NCBI RefSeq assembly: GCF_025717045.1
Contig: NZ_JAOVZN010000006.1
Span: forward strand, 708,269 to 772,268
DNA length: 64,000 nt
From: Flavobacterium sp. SH_e
GTDB taxonomy: Bacteria; Bacteroidota; Bacteroidia; Flavobacteriales; Flavobacteriaceae
Reading direction: 5' to 3'
The notes beneath the pieces are model-generated. The model was given only the letters and a program-made list of their open reading frames with translations. It made no database searches and was not told the DNA's origin. A program made the position numbers and the translations under genes. Below, piece after piece: positions 26,850-34,606 of this stretch (positions are counted from its first letter, which is position 1; every line of letters begins with the position of its first letter).

Positions 26850-27878
26850 TTATTTGATTAAGATACTTTTAAATTTTGCAATGTTTTTAAGTGCCATTCC
26901 TGTACCACGAACAACAGCTCTTAATGGATCTTCAGCAATATAAACTGGTAAATCTGTTTTTTGAGAGATACGTTTGTCAAGTCCTCTCAACATAGATCCT
27001 CCACCAGCTAAATAGATACCAGTGTTGTAGATATCTGCTGCTAATTCAGGAGGAGTTTGAGATAATGTTTCCATTACTGCATCCTCAATACGCTGAATAG
27101 ATTTGTCTAATGCTTTTGCAATCTCACGGTAAGAAACATCTACTTGTTTTGGTTTACCAGTAAGCAAATCTCTACCTTGAACTGACATATCTTCTGGTGG
27201 GCCATCTAAATCTTCGATTGCAGCTCCAATTTGAATTTTAATTTTTTCAGCAGTACTTTCTCCAACAAATAAGTTGTGCTGTGTACGCATGTAATAAACG
27301 ATATCATTTGTGAAAACGTCACCTGCAATTTTTACAGATTTGTCACATACAATTCCGCCTAAAGCGATTACAGCAATTTCTGTTGTACCACCTCCGATAT
27401 CGACAATCATGTTTCCTTTTGGTTGCATAATGTCAATACCAATACCAATTGCAGCTGCCATTGGCTCATGAATCAAGTAAACTTCTTTTCCGTTTACTCT
27501 CTCACAAGATTCCTTCACCGCTCTCATCTCCACTTCAGTAATACCAGAAGGAATACATACAACCATACGTAAAGCTGGGGTAAACATTCTTTTTTTCAAT
27601 GCGGGAATACTTTTAATGAACATATTGATCATTTTTTCCGAAGCATCAAAATCAGCGATTACACCATCTTTCAAAGGCCTTATAGTTTTGATGTTTTCAT
27701 GTGTTTTACCTTGCATCATGTTGGCTTCTTTACCAACAGCAATGATTTTGCCTGATACTCTATCACGTGCAACGATAGATGGACTATCAATGACAACTTT
27801 ATCATTATGAATGATTAAAGTGTTTGCGGTTCCAAGGTCTATCGCAATATCCTCGGTCATGAAATCAAAAAATCCCAT
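26850..27878 (-). CDS. mreB: Rod shape-determining protein MreB (bacterial actin)
   Basis: Cytoskeletal ATPase of 342 residues that positions the elongasome. Actin-fold signatures: IAIDLGTANTLI-like DIAIDLGTANTLI (phosphate 1), GNMIVDIGGGTTEIAVI (phosphate 2), and IYLAGGGSMLRGLD (adenosine). Start at 27878 gives MGFFDFMTEDIAIDLG, with a hydrophobic/Phe-rich membrane-contact N-terminus. A TAACTTTG -7 box lies 43 bases upstream. Confidence 0.98.
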   Translation of the reverse strand: MGFFDFMTEDIAIDLGTANTLIIHNDKVVIDSPSIVARDRVSGKIIAVGKEANMMQGKTHENIKTIRPLKDGVIADFDASEKMINMFIKSIPALKKRMFTPALRMVVCIPSGITEVEMRAVKESCERVNGKEVYLIHEPMAAAIGIGIDIMQPKGNMIVDIGGGTTEIAVIALGGIVCDKSVKIAGDVFTNDIVYYMRTQHNLFVGESTAEKIKIQIGAAIEDLDGPPEDMSVQGRDLLTGKPKQVDVSYREIAKALDKSIQRIEDAVMETLSQTPPELAADIYNTGIYLAGGGSMLRGLDKRISQKTDLPVYIAEDPLRAVVRGTGMALKNIAKFKSILIK

Positions 27879-27920
27879 AAGTTTTTTAGGGGTTTAAAAT
27901 GTTATAAATTATTTATCGAA

Positions 27921-27928
27921 CAAAGTTA
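27921..27928 (-). promoter_or_regulatory. -7 box before mreB
   Basis: TAACTTTG on the minus strand matches TAnnTTTG exactly; no clear TTG element upstream. It would allow mreBCD expression independent of purH. Confidence 0.5.
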
Positions 27929-27934
27929 AACAAA

Positions 27935-29461
27935 TTAATGTTTAAAATGACGAGTTCCTGTAAATACCATTGCAAGATTATTTTCATTGCAATAATTTAT
28001 GCTTAATTCGTCTTTAATCGAACCTCCTGGCTGAATTACAGCAGTTATTCCTGCTTTTTTAGCTAATTCTACACAATCCGGAAATGGGAAAAATGCATCA
28101 CTTGCCATCGAAGCTCCATTTAAATCAAATCCAAAAGCTTTTGCTTTGTCAACTGCTTGAATTAAAGCGTCAACTCTTGAAGTCTGACCTGTACCTGATG
28201 AAATCAATGTTCCGTTCTTAGCAAATACAATAGTGTTTGATTTTGTATTCTTGCAGATTTTAGAAGCAAAGATCAAATCTTCGATCTCTTGTGCAGTAGG
28301 TTCTGTTATTGTAACGGTTTTTAAATGCTCTTTATTATCCGTAATATTGTTTCTGTCCTGAATTAACAAACCATTAAGACAAGTTCTTACTTGACGAGAT
28401 GGTAATTCAACATCGTTTTGTACTAAAATAATTCTGTTTTTCTTCTCTTGTAAAACTGTAACTGCCTCAGCATCATAAGCAGGAGCGATAACAACTTCGC
28501 AGAATAATTTGTTGATTTCTTGTGCAGTTTCTAAATCAATTTTTGTGTTAGAAATTAACACTCCTCCAAAAGCTGAAGTAGGATCACAAGCTAAAGCTGC
28601 TAAATAAGCTTCACTGATTGTTTTTCTTGAAGCCAATCCGCAAGCATTGTTGTGTTTTAAAATAGCAAATGTTGGTCCGTCAGTTTTAAACTCAGCAATT
28701 AAATTAACTGCAGCATCAACATCTAGTAAGTTGTTGTATGATAATTCTTTTCCGTGAAGTTTATTGAACATTGCGTCAAAATCTCCAAAGAAGAATCCTT
28801 TTTGGTGAGGGTTTTCACCGTATCTTAAAACTTGACCGTTTGCAATGCTTTCTTTGTAAATAGTCTCGTCTGTATTGAAATAATTAAAAATAGCTCCATC
28901 GTAGTGAGATGAAACGTGGAAAGCTTTAGTAGCAAACAATCTTCTGTTTTCTAAAGTTGTTGCTCCATCTTGCTCTGTAATCAAATCTAAAAGCAAGCTG
29001 TATTCGTTTACAGATGCAACAATTACAGTGTCTTTGAAATTTTTTGCACCTGCACGAATTAATGAAATTCCGCCGATGTCAATTTTTTCAATAATATCTT
29101 GTTCACTTGCTCCAGAAGCAACTGTTTTTTCAAAAGGATATAAATCAACAATTACCAAATCGATTTGAGGAATGTCAAATTCCTTCATTTGCTGAACATC
29201 ACTTTCGTTATCTTGACGATTTAAAATACCTCCAAAAATTTTTGGGTGCAATGTTTTTACTCTTCCGCCAAGAATTTCAGGGAAAGAAGTGATATCTTCA
29301 ACAGGAACTACTGGAATACCAAGGTTTTTGATAAAATCTTCAGTTCCTCCAGTTGAATAAAGTGTTACATTTTGTTCGTGTAATTTTCTAACAATTGGTT
29401 CCAATCCATCTTTAGAAAAAACAGAAATTAATGCCGATTGTATTTTTTTTGTTGTGCTCAT
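27935..29461 (-). CDS. purH: Bifunctional purine biosynthesis protein PurH
   Basis: Enzyme for the last two steps of IMP synthesis (AICAR formyltransferase and IMP cyclohydrolase). The start at 29461 (MSTTKKIQSALISVF) is preferred to an in-frame ATG 27 bases upstream. The 508 residues contain the N-terminal MGS-like cyclohydrolase domain (LYSTGGTEDFI, GGRVKTLHPKIFGGIL) and the formyltransferase domain with the catalytic Lys-His pair in FAILKHNNACGLAS and RYGENPHQ. It lies upstream of mreB on the same strand, a neighbourhood I associate with other Bacteroidota. Confidence 0.97.
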   Translation of the reverse strand: MSTTKKIQSALISVFSKDGLEPIVRKLHEQNVTLYSTGGTEDFIKNLGIPVVPVEDITSFPEILGGRVKTLHPKIFGGILNRQDNESDVQQMKEFDIPQIDLVIVDLYPFEKTVASGASEQDIIEKIDIGGISLIRAGAKNFKDTVIVASVNEYSLLLDLITEQDGATTLENRRLFATKAFHVSSHYDGAIFNYFNTDETIYKESIANGQVLRYGENPHQKGFFFGDFDAMFNKLHGKELSYNNLLDVDAAVNLIAEFKTDGPTFAILKHNNACGLASRKTISEAYLAALACDPTSAFGGVLISNTKIDLETAQEINKLFCEVVIAPAYDAEAVTVLQEKKNRIILVQNDVELPSRQVRTCLNGLLIQDRNNITDNKEHLKTVTITEPTAQEIEDLIFASKICKNTKSNTIVFAKNGTLISSGTGQTSRVDALIQAVDKAKAFGFDLNGASMASDAFFPFPDCVELAKKAGITAVIQPGGSIKDELSINYCNENNLAMVFTGTRHFKH

Positions 29462-29626
29462 TGTGTAGTTATGATTTTGAGACTGCAAAAGTAGTTTTTT
29501 TATATATTATATTAAAAAAAAATAGTGTAACAAAATGCTAAAAAAATCTACTGATGAGTAAGTTAACTTTTATTAGGTTATTGAATTTAAATTATTGAAT
29601 TTTACTTTATTGAAAAATACAAAAAT

Positions 29627-30874
29627 ATGATCGTTTATCTAAGATTATTAAAAGAAAGTCTAAGCTTCGCCATCAATGCTTTGCGAAATAATAAATTACG
29701 TACTTTATTGTCACTTTTAGGTGTTACAATCGGTATTTTTTCAATTATTGCTGTTTTGGCTGCCGTTGATTCTTTAGATAAAAAAATTACTAAAGATTTG
29801 AGTAGCTTAGATAAAAATACGATTTATTTAATAAAATTCAGTTTTGGGCCATCGGAAATTCCACAATGGAAAAGAGAGCAATTCCCAAATGTAAAATACG
29901 ACGAGTATGTTGGACTGAAAAATTCAATGAATAATACCGATCAAGTCGGATACCAACTTTTTGTAAATAGAGAAACTTTAAAATACGATTCAAAAACAGT
30001 CAGTGATGTAAATATTATTCCGTCCTCAAGCGAAATGGTGGATATCGACGGATTGAGTTTTGATAAAGGAAGATTTTACAATGAATCTGAATCTAACTCA
30101 GGAACAGCTGTTATTGTTTTGGGATACGAAATTGCTCAGGGGCTTTTTGGAGATCTTGATCCAATTGGTAAAAATATTCGTTTATACGGGCAACGATTCA
30201 CGGTCATTGGTGTAATTGCCAAACAAGGAGCTGGTTTTTTTGGAGACAGCAATGATACCTCAGTTTATCTTCCTGCTAACTTTTTAAGAAGAATGTACGG
30301 AGATAGTGACGCCATGACGCCAGTAATTGTTTTAAAACCTCAAAAAGGCGTTGATATGGATGCGTACAAAGCAGAAGTGGCGCAAAAACTACGTGCAATT
30401 CGTGGAATGAAAGCAGGGGATATGGATAATTTCTTTATAAATGTACTTTCTGGATTTACTGATTTTATTGATGGAATTTTAGGTCAAATGAATGTTGTTG
30501 GCTGGATCATTAGCGGATTTTCTCTTCTGGTTGGTGGCTTCGGAATTGCCAATATTATGTTTGTTTCAGTTAAAGAAAGAACCAATCTTATCGGAATTCA
30601 AAAATCATTGGGAGCAAAAAATAAATTTATTTTATTCCAATTTTTGTTTGAAGCTATTATTCTTTCTGTTATTGGCGGAATCATAGGTCTGCTAATGGTT
30701 TGGGGAATCGCTGTAATCTTAACAAAAGCTCTCGACTTTGAATTTGTTTTAAGTTTAGGAAATATTCTTTTAGGAACTGGTTTAGCGGCTCTTATTGGTT
30801 TAATTTCTGGAATTTTGCCAGCGGTTTCGGCAGCAAATTTAGATCCGGTTGAGGCAATTCGAACAGGAATGTAA
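29627..30874 (+). CDS. ABC transporter permease (MacB/FtsX type)
   Basis: Inner-membrane permease of 415 residues: one N-terminal helix (about 20-45, RTLLSLLGVTIGIFSIIAVLAAVDS), a large periplasmic MacB-PCD domain (about 50-280), and three C-terminal FtsX-type helices, ending ISGILPAVSAANLDPVEAIRTGM, a sequence typical of MacB-like permeases. There is no ATPase or membrane-fusion gene beside it, so those partners must be elsewhere. Such systems act in lipoprotein release or export of drugs and peptides; the substrate is unknown. Confidence 0.9.
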   Translation: MIVYLRLLKESLSFAINALRNNKLRTLLSLLGVTIGIFSIIAVLAAVDSLDKKITKDLSSLDKNTIYLIKFSFGPSEIPQWKREQFPNVKYDEYVGLKNSMNNTDQVGYQLFVNRETLKYDSKTVSDVNIIPSSSEMVDIDGLSFDKGRFYNESESNSGTAVIVLGYEIAQGLFGDLDPIGKNIRLYGQRFTVIGVIAKQGAGFFGDSNDTSVYLPANFLRRMYGDSDAMTPVIVLKPQKGVDMDAYKAEVAQKLRAIRGMKAGDMDNFFINVLSGFTDFIDGILGQMNVVGWIISGFSLLVGGFGIANIMFVSVKERTNLIGIQKSLGAKNKFILFQFLFEAIILSVIGGIIGLLMVWGIAVILTKALDFEFVLSLGNILLGTGLAALIGLISGILPAVSAANLDPVEAIRTGM

Positions 30875-30963
30875 TATTGTTTTTGTGTTATTTTACTGTA
30901 AATTTTGATGGCTCAAAATAATTAGATATTTTTGATAGACCAAGAACCTAAACCATTAATCCA

Positions 30964-31848
30964 ATGAGCTTTAATCTTAGATCTGTCGATACAGTTGAAT
31001 CTATTTCTAGAGAAGATTTCAAAAGAAATTATTTAGACAAAAAGAAGCCCTTAATTATAAAAGGACTCACAAACGATTGGCCTGCAAAAGAAAAATGGTC
31101 GACAGAATATTTTAAGGAAATTGCTGGAGATATTGAGGTAAAATTGGTAGATAATTCTAAAGCCGATCCTTCAAAAGTAATTAATGCTTCAATCGCCAGC
31201 ATGAAATTTGGCGAATACTTAGATCTTATAAAAAGAGAACCTACACAATTGCGTATTTTTTTCTTTAATCTTTTTAAGCACAGACCAGAATTAGTTAATG
31301 ATGTAAAAGTTCCAAAAGAATTAATGGGAGGTTTTATAGAAAGTATGCCAGCTATGTTTTTTGGAGGTTCAAAAGCGATTACTTTTTTGCATTATGATAT
31401 CGATTTACCGCATCTTTTTCATACCCATTTTGGTGGAAGAAAGCATATCATATTATTTGATAATAAATGGAAGAAAAGACTCTATTGTATTCCTAATACC
31501 ACTTATGCCTTAGAAGATTATGATGTGGCTAATCCCGATTTTGAAAAATTTCCTGCTCTAAAAGGAGTAGAAGGGTATGAAGTTTTTCTTGAACACGGAG
31601 ATACGTTATTTATGCCAACAGGAATGTGGCATTGGATGCGTTACATTGATGGTTCTTTTTCTCTAACACTTCGCGCATGGGACAAATCATGGTCTAGAAA
31701 AGTAGCCAGCGTTTGGAGTTTATTTATGCATGGCGCAGTAGACAGCGGTATAAAAGTGGTTTTTAGAAAGCGTTATGCTGTTTGGCGTGAAAAGAGAGCT
31801 TTTACGATAGCAGAAAAAGAACTTCGAAATAACAAGCCGAAAAAATAA
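30964..31848 (+). CDS. Cupin-like (JmjC-type) 2-oxoglutarate oxygenase family protein
   Basis: A 294-residue protein with the cupin_8/JmjC fold. The N-terminal part (about 5-70) has KPLIIKGLTNDWPAKEKWS. The iron site is visible as HYD in FLHYDIDLPHLFHTHFGGRKHIILF (about 141-165), with the distal His in MPTGMWHWMRY (about 222). Members hydroxylate proteins or small molecules, or lack known substrates. It follows the ABC permease after 89 bases on the same strand. Fold assignment is firm; the substrate is unknown. Confidence 0.85.
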   Translation: MSFNLRSVDTVESISREDFKRNYLDKKKPLIIKGLTNDWPAKEKWSTEYFKEIAGDIEVKLVDNSKADPSKVINASIASMKFGEYLDLIKREPTQLRIFFFNLFKHRPELVNDVKVPKELMGGFIESMPAMFFGGSKAITFLHYDIDLPHLFHTHFGGRKHIILFDNKWKKRLYCIPNTTYALEDYDVANPDFEKFPALKGVEGYEVFLEHGDTLFMPTGMWHWMRYIDGSFSLTLRAWDKSWSRKVASVWSLFMHGAVDSGIKVVFRKRYAVWREKRAFTIAEKELRNNKPKK

Positions 31849-31885
31849 ATATTGTTTTCCCTTCAGATTTTAATCTATTATGGAT

Positions 31886-32422
31886 TTAATAATAGTTAAA
31901 TGGGTAATTGTTAAATAGAGTAATACTAATTTCTTTTAATTTCTCTTCATATTTTAATATAAGATGTTTGTCAATTTTATCTAGATTTATGAAAAGAGTA
32001 TCAAGCTGATTGTTGAGATCTGCAAATTGTAGCCATTTTTCAAAGTTTAAACCCATATCTAAAAAATTTTCAGGACTCATTTCTTCTTGGTCATGATCGT
32101 AAAAATAAATTTTATTTTCTTTATCAAAAAGCCAAAGGTCACCTTGTCCATTATTTGCAAAAAACCAGTAGCTCGAAATTTCTTCATTTGTCGAATTTAC
32201 TCTCCAATATTCTGCATCTGAAAATTCTTTATTTTCATTAAAAGACTGAACGCTGTCTAATAATATACATTCGGCGGAAATTTCGATAGTTTTAATTTGA
32301 GTAACTATTTCTATATATAGATTGTCAAAGGGAAATTGAGCAGATTTAGGAAAGTTTCTTAATTGTTGTTTTTGAGCCAAAAGCTCATGTTTTAATTTTT
32401 CTATAGATTTAATCTTAAACAT
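31886..32422 (-). CDS. SMI1/KNR4 (SUKH)-like protein
   Basis: A 178-residue cytosolic protein without signal or membrane segment. The region with YWFFANNGQGDLWLFDKENKIYFYDHDQEEM (quoted in part: NNGQGDLWLFD, YFYDHDQEE) and FEKWLQFADL resembles the core of the SUKH superfamily, many of which are immunity proteins against secreted nuclease toxins. No toxin gene lies nearby, so it would be an orphan or have a housekeeping role. The assignment rests on a short motif region and is tentative. Confidence 0.6.
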   Translation of the reverse strand: MFKIKSIEKLKHELLAQKQQLRNFPKSAQFPFDNLYIEIVTQIKTIEISAECILLDSVQSFNENKEFSDAEYWRVNSTNEEISSYWFFANNGQGDLWLFDKENKIYFYDHDQEEMSPENFLDMGLNFEKWLQFADLNNQLDTLFINLDKIDKHLILKYEEKLKEISITLFNNYPFNYY

Positions 32423-32468
32423 AAAAAAATAAGTTTTATATTACAATAAGCGAATATACAACCAAAAA

Positions 32469-32497
32469 AAATCCCAAGAAGCAATTTTCTTGGGATT
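32469..32497 (-). terminator. Terminator of accD
   Basis: AAATCCCAAGAA and TTCTTGGGATTT form a 12-bp stem with a 5-base loop, T-rich on the minus-strand side; 23 bases after the accD stop. Confidence 0.88.
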
Positions 32498-32519
32498 TCT
32501 ATTTTAAGTAGTTTTAAAA

Positions 32520-33374
32520 CTATCTAATATCATTATTTTGAATCAAATCGATATATAAGTTGATCTTATCTTTCAATTCTTTTCTTGGCGTGATAAAGTC
32601 TAAGAAACCGTGCTCTAATAAGAACTCAGCAGTTTGGAAACCTTCTGGCAAATCTTTTCCTGTAGTATCACGAACAACACGCGGACCAGCAAAACCAATC
32701 AAAGCGCCTGGCTCAGAGATGTTGATGTCTCCTAACATTGCGTATGATGCTGTTGTTCCTCCAGTTGTTGGATCTGTACAAAGAGAGATGTAAGGTAATT
32801 TAGCTTCAGCTAATTGAGCTAATTTTACAGAAGTTTTTGCTAATTGCATTAAAGAATAAGCAGCTTCCATCATACGAGCTCCACCAGATTTAGAAATCAT
32901 TACAAACGGAAGTTTGTTTTTAATAGCGTGATCAATGCCTCTTGCAATTTTCTCACCTACTACAGCTCCCATAGATCCACCGATGAATGCAAAATCCATA
33001 CAGCAGATTACAAGTTCTCTTCCTTTAGATTTTCCTACTCCCGTACGTACAGCGTCTTTAAGATGAGTTTTTTCCATTACATCTTTCAAACGCTCTGCAT
33101 ATTTTTTTGTATCCACAAAATGCAAAGGATCTTTAGAAGTCATGTTTTTATCTAACTCAACAAATTCGTTGTTGTCGAATAAAATTTCAAAATAGGTTGC
33201 GCTTCCAATTCGAACATGAAAATCATCTTCAGGGCTTACGAATAAATTTCTCGCTAATTCGTCAGCATCAATAATTTTTCCAGTAGGAGATTTGTACCAC
33301 AATCCTTTCGGAACGTCCATCTTGTCTTCTGTCGCGGTCGTAATCCCTTTTTCTTGTCTTTTAAACCAAGCCAT
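32520..33374 (-). CDS. accD: Acetyl-CoA carboxylase carboxyltransferase subunit beta, without zinc-ribbon cysteines
   Basis: Beta subunit of the carboxyltransferase that makes malonyl-CoA for fatty acid synthesis; 284 residues. The crotonase-like core is intact ([49 protein letters not shown]). The N-terminal region that normally holds a Cys4 zinc ribbon is present in outline ([29 protein letters not shown]) but all four Cys positions are replaced by Ser, Thr, Asp or similar. It is full-length and undisrupted, so this is a real variant and not a broken gene. Confidence 0.95.
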   Translation of the reverse strand: MAWFKRQEKGITTATEDKMDVPKGLWYKSPTGKIIDADELARNLFVSPEDDFHVRIGSATYFEILFDNNEFVELDKNMTSKDPLHFVDTKKYAERLKDVMEKTHLKDAVRTGVGKSKGRELVICCMDFAFIGGSMGAVVGEKIARGIDHAIKNKLPFVMISKSGGARMMEAAYSLMQLAKTSVKLAQLAEAKLPYISLCTDPTTGGTTASYAMLGDINISEPGALIGFAGPRVVRDTTGKDLPEGFQTAEFLLEHGFLDFITPRKELKDKINLYIDLIQNNDIR

Positions 33375-33384
33375 TTTTCTAGTA

Positions 33385-33462
33385 TTCAGTGTTCAGTAAT
33401 AAAAATTTCAGTGTTCAGTGGTATTCAGTTTTAAGTACTCAGATACTGAATACTTAAAACTG
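33385..33462. repeat. CAGTGTTCAGT repeats and hairpin between fbaA and accD
   Basis: TTCAGTGTTCAGT-like direct copies at 33385-33398 and 33407-33420 are followed by CAGTTTTAAGTA (33426-33437) and its exact inverse TACTTAAAACTG (33451-33462). The stem lies just beyond the fbaA stop, but no T run follows on the minus strand. Confidence 0.65.
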
Positions 33463-33478
33463 TAAGCTGAATACTTTT

Positions 33479-34546
33479 TTATAACGTGTTTACGTTATTC
33501 AAATCAGCAAAAGCTTGTTCCAATCTTGCGTTGAATGTAACTTCACTTTCACGAACCCATCTTCTTGGGTCATAATATTTTTTGTTTGGAGCATCTGGAC
33601 CTTCTGGGTTACCAATTTGAGATTTTAAATAATCTAAATTTTTAACCATATAGTCACGGATTCCTTCAGTGTATGCAAATTGTAAATCTGTATCGATGTT
33701 CATTTTGATAACTCCGTAGCTAATTCCTTCTCTAATTTCTTCAAGTGTAGAACCTGAACCTCCGTGGAAAACGAAATCAACTGGATTGTGTCCTGTGTTG
33801 AATTTGTTTTGTACGAAATCTTGAGAATTTTTTAAGATTTTTGGAGTTAATTTTACGTTTCCTGGTTTGTAAACACCGTGAACGTTTCCGAAAGCGGCAG
33901 CAATTGTAAATTTAGGGCTCACTTTAGATAATTCTTCGTAAGCGTAAGCTACTTCTTCTGGTTGAGTGTATAATTTTGAGCTATCAACATCAGAGTTGTC
34001 AACACCATCTTCCTCACCACCTGTAATACCAAGTTCGATTTCTAATGTCATACCCATTTTGCTCATTCTAGCTAAATACTCTTTACAGATCTCGATGTTT
34101 TCTTCGATTGGCTCCTCAGACAAATCGATCATATGAGAACTGAATAATGGTTTTCCTGTTTCTGCGAAGTGTTTCTCAGATGCATCTAATAAACCATCAA
34201 TCCAAGGCAAAAGTTTTTTTGCACAGTGGTCTGTATGTAAAATTACGGTTGCTCCGTAAGCTTCTGCTAATGTATGAATGTGTTTTGCTCCCGCGATTCC
34301 TCCTGCGATTGCTGCTTTTTCACCTGCATTTGATAATCCTTTTCCAGCGTTGAATTGTGCTCCTCCGTTAGAAAATTGAATGATAACCGGCGCATTTAAT
34401 TTAGCTGCAGTTTCTAGAACTCCATTGATTGTGCTAGATCCTGTAACGTTTACTGCAGGTAATGCAAATCCTTTTTCTTTCGCATAGTTAAAAATCTCTT
34501 GAACTTGATCTCCTGTAGCTACTCCGGGTTTGATATTGTGTGCCAT
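33479..34546 (-). CDS. fbaA: Class II fructose-bisphosphate aldolase
   Basis: Zinc-dependent glycolytic aldolase of 355 residues, cleaving fructose 1,6-bisphosphate into dihydroxyacetone phosphate and glyceraldehyde 3-phosphate. Motifs: zinc-site HTDHCAKK (about 108-115), ELGITGGEEDGVDN, FGNVHGVYKPGNV with a further zinc His, and FHGGSGST for phosphate binding. The length and the loop insertion fit the long (class IIA, E. coli FbaA) form. A TATTTTTG -7 box lies about 40 bases before the ATG. Confidence 0.97.
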   Translation of the reverse strand: MAHNIKPGVATGDQVQEIFNYAKEKGFALPAVNVTGSSTINGVLETAAKLNAPVIIQFSNGGAQFNAGKGLSNAGEKAAIAGGIAGAKHIHTLAEAYGATVILHTDHCAKKLLPWIDGLLDASEKHFAETGKPLFSSHMIDLSEEPIEENIEICKEYLARMSKMGMTLEIELGITGGEEDGVDNSDVDSSKLYTQPEEVAYAYEELSKVSPKFTIAAAFGNVHGVYKPGNVKLTPKILKNSQDFVQNKFNTGHNPVDFVFHGGSGSTLEEIREGISYGVIKMNIDTDLQFAYTEGIRDYMVKNLDYLKSQIGNPEGPDAPNKKYYDPRRWVRESEVTFNARLEQAFADLNNVNTL

Positions 34547-34584
34547 TGTAATTTTTTTTATAGTTGTTTTTAGTTTTTAGGTTG

Positions 34585-34592
34585 CAAAAATA
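34585..34592 (-). promoter_or_regulatory. -7 box before fbaA
   Basis: TATTTTTG on the minus strand matches TAnnTTTG and lies 39 bases before the start; a TTG element was not seen at the right distance. Confidence 0.5.
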
Positions 34593-34606
34593 AGAATTAA
34601 TTAGCA

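Noticed and set aside
32520-33374. accD as a decaying pseudogene because the zinc Cys are missing
   Set aside because: Frame is full length, core motifs are intact and the fold outline of the N-terminal region is kept.
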